DNA of 8,804 bases from CAYRTD01 sp964595055. Its GTDB lineage: Bacteria > Bacteroidota > Bacteroidia > Bacteroidales > GCA-2748055. The stretch is taken from positions 1 through 8,804 of the forward strand of contig CAZQOV010000138.1 of the NCBI GenBank assembly GCA_964595055.1, written 5' to 3'. Shown one piece after another: positions 4,774-8,804 of this stretch (position 1 is the stretch's first letter; each line of letters begins with the position of its first letter). The position numbers were made by a program, and so were the translations under genes. The notes beneath the pieces are model-generated. The model worked only from the letters and a program-made list of their open reading frames with translations, ran no database searches and was not told where the DNA came from.

Positions 4774-5922
4774 ATGTCAAAAAGAGATTATTACGAGGTT
4801 CTGGGTGTTTCAAAAGGAGCAACGAAGGAAGAAGTAAAGAAAGCTTACAGGAAAATGGCACTCAAATATCATCCCGATAAAAATCCGGATGATACTGAAG
4901 CTGAAGTTAAATTCAAAGAAGCCGCAGAAGCCTACGAAATATTATCTGATGATAATAAACGAACCCGCTATGACCGATATGGTCATTCAGCATTCCAGGG
5001 TGCAGCCGGCGGTGGTGGATTCCATTCCGGTGGTATGACCATGGAAGATATTTTTGAGAATTTCGGTGATATTTTCGGTGATTTCGGATTCGGAGGATTT
5101 GGAGGCAGCCGCAGATCGGGCCGCAGGGTATCAAAGGGTTCAGATATAAGGATAAAGGTTAAGCTCAATCTCTCTGAGATTGCCAAAGGAAAAGAAAAAA
5201 AGGTCAAGGTCAAGAAATATGTGGCCTGTGATAGTTGTGATGGTACAGGAGCTAAAGACGGATCAGCATTTTCCACCTGTTCCACCTGTGATGGTGCCGG
5301 ACAGGTAACTCGTGTTTCCAATACTTTCCTGGGACAGATGCAATCAACAAGCATTTGTCCAAGCTGCAGCGGTCAGGGAAAAACTATAACCTCCAAGTGT
5401 GATAAATGTTATGGTGAGGGTATTATTTCAAAGGAAGAAACAATTTCCTTCAATATACCCGCAGGAGTAGCTGAAGGAATGCAATTGAAAGTTGCCGGTA
5501 AAGGGAATGCTGCAAGAAGAGGTGGAATAAACGGAGACCTGATTGTCCTTATCCAGGAAGAAAAACATCCTCACCTGATTCGTGACGGCAATGATCTGCT
5601 ATATAACCTATACCTCGGATTGCCGGATGCAATTCTTGGTTCCACGGTTGAAATACCAACCATTGAGAGTAAAGTAAAGATCAAGGTGGAACCGGGCACG
5701 CAACCCGGCAAAATGCTGAGACTCAGAGGTAAAGGCTTACCTGATGTGAACGGCTACGGATCGGGAGACATACTGGTTTCTATTAATATATGGATTCCAA
5801 AACAGCTTACAGAAGAGGAAGAAAAAATATTTGATAATCTTAAGGAATCACCCAATTTTATTCCTCAACCGGATAAGAACGACAAGAGTTTTTTCGAAAG
5901 GATGAAAACCTTCTTTCAATAA
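4774..5922 (+). CDS. dnaJ: DnaJ, Hsp40 co-chaperone
   Basis: DnaJ binds unfolded polypeptides, delivers them to DnaK and stimulates DnaK ATP hydrolysis. At 382 residues it is a full class I (type A) protein. The J-domain (about 4-70) carries the essential His33-Pro34-Asp35. A Gly/Phe-rich linker follows (about 76-112). The zinc domain has four CxxCxGxG repeats: CDSCDGTG (Cys152), CSTCDGAG (Cys169), CPSCSGQG (Cys195) and CDKCYGEG (Cys209), binding two Zn2+. The C-terminal substrate-binding domains include NIPAGVAEGMQLKVAGKGNA and RLRGKGLPD. No key residue is missing. It sits between grpE and an ABC transporter gene with 17- and 15-base gaps. A purine-rich AAGGAA about 10 bases before the ATG could help initiation. 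Confidence 0.97.
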   Translation: MSKRDYYEVLGVSKGATKEEVKKAYRKMALKYHPDKNPDDTEAEVKFKEAAEAYEILSDDNKRTRYDRYGHSAFQGAAGGGGFHSGGMTMEDIFENFGDIFGDFGFGGFGGSRRSGRRVSKGSDIRIKVKLNLSEIAKGKEKKVKVKKYVACDSCDGTGAKDGSAFSTCSTCDGAGQVTRVSNTFLGQMQSTSICPSCSGQGKTITSKCDKCYGEGIISKEETISFNIPAGVAEGMQLKVAGKGNAARRGGINGDLIVLIQEEKHPHLIRDGNDLLYNLYLGLPDAILGSTVEIPTIESKVKIKVEPGTQPGKMLRLRGKGLPDVNGYGSGDILVSINIWIPKQLTEEEEKIFDNLKESPNFIPQPDKNDKSFFERMKTFFQ

Positions 5923-5937
5923 TATATTCATAACATT

Positions 5938-6861
5938 ATGGAATTTCTCAAAGCCACCGGTGTGGTTAAACGTTTTTCTAACCACCTTGCCCTGGATCAT
6001 GTAAGCACTGTTGTTCCTGAAAATTCGATCTATGGACTACTGGGACCCAACGGTGCAGGTAAAACCACCTTGATAAGGATTATTAATCAGATAACAGCAC
6101 CCGATGAGGGTGAGGTAATTCTCAAAGGTCACAGAATCACACCGGAAGATGTAAGAAAAATAGGCTATCTTCCGGAGGAACGGGGGCTTTACAAGAAAAT
6201 GAAAGTTGGTGAACAGGCTTTATACCTTGCCCAGTTGAAAGGTCTGAGCAAAAGTGATGCCATGAAGAAGATCAAGTACTGGTTCGAGAAGTTTGAGATC
6301 ACCGACTGGTGGAATAAGAAAGTTGAAGAATTATCAAAGGGAATGGCCCAGAAGGTCCAGTTTGTAACCACTGTGGTTCATGACCCGGAACTCCTGATTT
6401 TTGATGAACCTTTCAGTGGTTTTGACCCTATCAATGCCAATATGCTGAAAAATGAGATCCTTGAACTAAAAAACAAGGGCTGTACCATTATTTTCTCCAC
6501 TCACAATATGGGATCGGTTGAAGAACTCTGTGATCATATTTCACTTATCAACAAATCAAAAGTAATTCTTGATGGGAAGATCAATGATATAAAATCCCAG
6601 TATAAAACCAATACTTTTGAAATTGAATATAGTGGAGATCAGGTTAAGTTCAGAAATGCTCTGATTGGTAGTTTTGAGATTATAGAGGAAAAAAATAACG
6701 CAACTTCCCGTAAGGCACTTGTCAATATAGGCCATTCCGACAAGAATAATGACCTTCTGGCAAAGCTGATCCCGGAAGTAAGCATCCTTGCATTCAACGA
6801 AGTTATTCCAAGTGTGAATGATGTGTTCATCCGTGTTGTTCAAGAGACCAATAACGCCTAA
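5938..6861 (+). CDS. ABC transporter ATP-binding protein (NatA-like)
   Basis: This is the ATPase subunit, 307 residues, of an ABC-2/NatAB-type exporter; it works as a dimer on the cytoplasmic face of the membrane. Walker A is GPNGAGKTT (Gly36-Thr44). The ABC signature is ELSKGMAQK (about 130-138), Walker B is LLIFDEPFSG with catalytic Glu156, and the switch histidine is His188 in FSTHNM. At the Q-loop the usual Gln is replaced, reading GYLPEERGLY (75-84); this and the LSKGM signature are typical of one NatA-like branch. Residues from about 225 form a C-terminal extension beyond the ATPase core. The partner permease follows after 18 bases. By homology the pair may export Na+ or a hydrophobic or toxic compound; the substrate cannot be read from sequence. 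The ATG at 5938 is the first in frame and fits the usual NatA N-terminus. Confidence 0.93.
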   Translation: MEFLKATGVVKRFSNHLALDHVSTVVPENSIYGLLGPNGAGKTTLIRIINQITAPDEGEVILKGHRITPEDVRKIGYLPEERGLYKKMKVGEQALYLAQLKGLSKSDAMKKIKYWFEKFEITDWWNKKVEELSKGMAQKVQFVTTVVHDPELLIFDEPFSGFDPINANMLKNEILELKNKGCTIIFSTHNMGSVEELCDHISLINKSKVILDGKINDIKSQYKTNTFEIEYSGDQVKFRNALIGSFEIIEEKNNATSRKALVNIGHSDKNNDLLAKLIPEVSILAFNEVIPSVNDVFIRVVQETNNA

Positions 6862-6879
6862 AAGCATAAAATACCAGCC

Positions 6880-8229
6880 ATGAATAAGATCTTTTTGATT
6901 ATCCAGAGAGAATTCATTACCCGGGTCAGGAAAAAATCATTTATTGTAATGTCCATTCTCGGCCCCTTATTATTTGCTGCATTTCTGGTTCTTCCCTCCT
7001 GGCTTGCAACCATGGAAGACAAAGAAGTGAAAAAGATTGCGGTTGTTGATGAAACCTATATTTTAGGAAAAAACATTCCTGAAACGGAATATTTAAAGTT
7101 TTCATACATTCATGGAGCCGATCTTGAAACCATAAAAAACAATTTTACAAACCTTGATTATTATGGCATTCTCTATATTCCGGAAAACATCCTGACAAGC
7201 AACACATCAATACTGTATTCAGACAAACAACCCAGTTTGTCAACACGAATGCACATCTCCAATTCACTTGAAAATGAAATAGAAAAACAGAAACTCAAAG
7301 CTGAAAACATAGAAAATCTGGATGAGATACTGAAGGCAGTTGAAACCAGTGTCAATCTGAGGAATATTACCTTTACAGAGGAAGGTGAAGAACAGGAAAG
7401 CCACGCCGGATTAGCGATGGGAATCGGTTATGTTGGAGGTATGCTTATCTATTTCTTTATTTTTCTTTTCGGAGCAATGGTAATGCGCGGGGTTATTGAG
7501 GAAAAAGCCAATAGGATTGTGGAAGTAATTGTTTCATCTGTTCGCCCTTTCCAGCTTATGATGGGAAAAATTGTAGGCGTTGGTCTCGTTGGGCTAACCC
7601 AGTTTATTATCTGGGTAATACTCACCCTTGTCCTGGTTATTGGCGTTCAGAGGGCATTTTTTCCTGAAATAAATCAATCCCCAACCCAGCAGGTAATCTC
7701 CCAGGATATCATGTCCTCTTCTGAAGGATCAACTGTAGAATCATTTGGTGGCAGCGGGGAAAATATGGAGGTACTGGAAGAAATATTCACTTCACTGGAT
7801 ACTGTCAATTTCGGACTGATCCTTGGAATGTTTCTTTTCTATTTTCTTGGCGGTTACCTTCTATATGCATCTTTCTTCGCTATTATAGGTTCGGCTGTAG
7901 ATAACGAAACAGATACCCAGCAATTCATGTTCCCGGTGACGGTACCTCTCATAATTGGTATTTTTGTAATGATCAATACCATTCAAAATCCTGAAGGTTC
8001 TATTGCTTTCTGGTTCAGTATAATACCGTTTACCTCCCCAATTGTAATGATGGTGAGGATTCCGTTTAATCCTCCGGTGTGGGAACTGATTCTTTCGATG
8101 GTTGTTTTGATACTGACTTTTATAGCTTCAGTGTGGATGGCTGGAAAAATTTACAGGACCGGGATCCTGATGTACGGTAAAAAAGTAAACTATAAGGAGC
8201 TTTGGAAATGGCTTCGCTATAAAAACTGA
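6880..8229 (+). CDS. ABC-2 / NatB-like transporter permease
   Basis: This is the 449-residue membrane subunit paired with the preceding ATPase. The N-terminus MNKIFLIIQREFITRVRKKS is the usual cytoplasmic entry of ABC-2 permeases, followed by membrane segment 1 (about 21-43). A large extracytoplasmic domain (about 45-178) contains a Glu/Lys-rich helical part. Further hydrophobic segments lie near 182-204, 231-256, 310-338, 351-367, 376-393 and 400-424. Between the second and third is the conserved cytoplasmic motif EEKANRIVEVIVSSVRP, characteristic of NatB-like permeases and probably contacting the ATPase. A second polar loop, rich in Ser, Gly and Glu, spans about 262-308. Only five bases separate its stop from the Ppx/GppA start. 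Substrate is unknown; Na+ efflux is only the family namesake. Confidence 0.92.
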   Translation: MNKIFLIIQREFITRVRKKSFIVMSILGPLLFAAFLVLPSWLATMEDKEVKKIAVVDETYILGKNIPETEYLKFSYIHGADLETIKNNFTNLDYYGILYIPENILTSNTSILYSDKQPSLSTRMHISNSLENEIEKQKLKAENIENLDEILKAVETSVNLRNITFTEEGEEQESHAGLAMGIGYVGGMLIYFFIFLFGAMVMRGVIEEKANRIVEVIVSSVRPFQLMMGKIVGVGLVGLTQFIIWVILTLVLVIGVQRAFFPEINQSPTQQVISQDIMSSSEGSTVESFGGSGENMEVLEEIFTSLDTVNFGLILGMFLFYFLGGYLLYASFFAIIGSAVDNETDTQQFMFPVTVPLIIGIFVMINTIQNPEGSIAFWFSIIPFTSPIVMMVRIPFNPPVWELILSMVVLILTFIASVWMAGKIYRTGILMYGKKVNYKELWKWLRYKN

Positions 8230-8234
8230 TAATC

Positions 8235-8804
8235 ATGCGTTTGGCAATACTCGATTTTGGCACAAATACTTTTAATCTTCTTATAGCCGAGAATCAAAAC
8301 CAGAATGACGTAAAATTTCTTCATTCTTCAAAGGAAGCCGTTAAGCTCGGGAAAGGAGGGATCAATAATAAGATTATCCAGCCTGATGCAATAGATAGAG
8401 GACTGGAAGCAATAGAAAGGCATTTTGATAAAATCAGAGAATTTAAAGCTGAGAAGGTATATGCTTTTGCAACCTCAGCCATAAGAGATGCAAAAAACAG
8501 CAGGGAATTTCTGAGATGCATAAAGGAAAAATTTGATCTCTATGTGAACATTATTCCAGGAGACCGGGAAGCAGAATTGATCTACAAAGGAGTTCGGCAT
8601 GCATGTGATCTTTCAGATGAAAAAACCCTCATCACAGATATAGGTGGCGGAAGCGTCGAATTTATTATTGCAGATAAAGATAAGATCCATTGGATAGAAA
8701 GCATTGACATCGGTATGGCAAGAATGCTGGACAGGTTCAACCCTGAAGATCCAATTTCGACAAAAACAGTTGATGATATTGAAAAATATTTCACAGAGAA
8801 TCTT
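8235..8804 (+). CDS. Ppx/GppA family phosphatase, N-terminal part (cut by window end)
   Basis: The ATG at 8235 opens 190 codons without a stop up to the window end. The family hydrolyses inorganic polyphosphate (exopolyphosphatase) or the 5'-phosphate of pppGpp, linking phosphate storage to the stringent response in the cytoplasm. The ASKHA-type ATPase fold is visible: the first phosphate motif LDFGTNT (Asp7), ATSAIRDAKN (79-88), IPGDREAELIYKGV with Glu112 in the place of the catalytic Glu121 of E. coli Ppx, and the second phosphate motif DIGGGSVE (135-142). The start follows the permease stop by five bases, which points to cotranscription and possible translational coupling. Ppx and GppA cannot be told apart from this part. 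The missing C-terminus would show whether it is the short (about 300 residue) two-domain form or carries an HD domain. Confidence 0.92.
   Translation, partial: MRLAILDFGTNTFNLLIAENQNQNDVKFLHSSKEAVKLGKGGINNKIIQPDAIDRGLEAIERHFDKIREFKAEKVYAFATSAIRDAKNSREFLRCIKEKFDLYVNIIPGDREAELIYKGVRHACDLSDEKTLITDIGGGSVEFIIADKDKIHWIESIDIGMARMLDRFNPEDPISTKTVDDIEKYFTENL

Noticed and set aside
4983..5354. A 123-codon minus-strand frame with many Pro and Ser, opposite dnaJ
   Set aside because: It is the shadow of the Gly/Phe and Cys-rich regions of dnaJ, which is complete and unambiguous.
1..8804. CRISPR array, insertion sequence, phage genes or a new defence system
   Set aside because: No regularly spaced repeats, transposase, integrase or toxin-antitoxin motifs are present. 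The recognised genes are housekeeping, and the small unexplained ORFs stand alone.

Overview
The window looks like a piece of a Bacteroidota (Bacteroidia-type) chromosome of moderate-to-low G+C. Four signs support this. There is a DUF4290 gene directly before murA. MurA carries the Asp-type active-site loop typical of this phylum. Clear Shine-Dalgarno sequences are largely absent. A promoter fits the Bacteroidota -33 TTTG / -7 TAnnTTTG consensus. The gene content is mostly core housekeeping; I see no phage, IS element, CRISPR array or defence island, and no undescribed multi-gene system.

Layout, left to right. Bases 1-180 are only A and G, including a run of 12 G, and end abruptly in the middle of a UvrD/PcrA helicase reading frame, of which only the C-terminal part (183-716) is normal sequence. 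Next is an operon of a DUF4290 protein (768-1370) and murA (1382-2689), with its own consensus promoter between the helicase stop and the DUF4290 start. Then come about 660 bases without an intact gene. They hold a hairpin just after murA, a doubtful 43-aa minus-strand ORF, a bidirectional terminator, and a minus-strand gene that seems to be decayed (one internal TGA and a probable frameshift). A thioredoxin-fold lipoprotein of the TlpA/ResA type (3350-3931) follows, and then a perfect 68-bp palindrome ending in a T tract (3960-4027), probably a very large terminator.

The right half is one tightly packed plus-strand cluster: grpE (4127-4756), dnaJ (4774-5922), an ABC ATPase (5938-6861), its ABC-2/NatB-like permease (6880-8229) and the first 190 codons of a Ppx/GppA phosphatase (8235 to the window end). 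Gaps of 17, 15, 18 and 5 bases suggest one transcript. GrpE and DnaJ are the nucleotide-exchange and J-domain partners of DnaK, which is not in the window. The ABC pair forms an export-type or Na+-efflux-type transporter. Ppx/GppA acts on polyphosphate or (p)ppGpp. The cluster therefore reads as protein folding plus envelope and stress physiology.

The points most worth a second look are the purine-only contig end, the broken minus-strand gene whose second stop abuts a terminator, the 68-bp perfect palindrome, and the Cys-to-Asp MurA, which predicts fosfomycin insensitivity.
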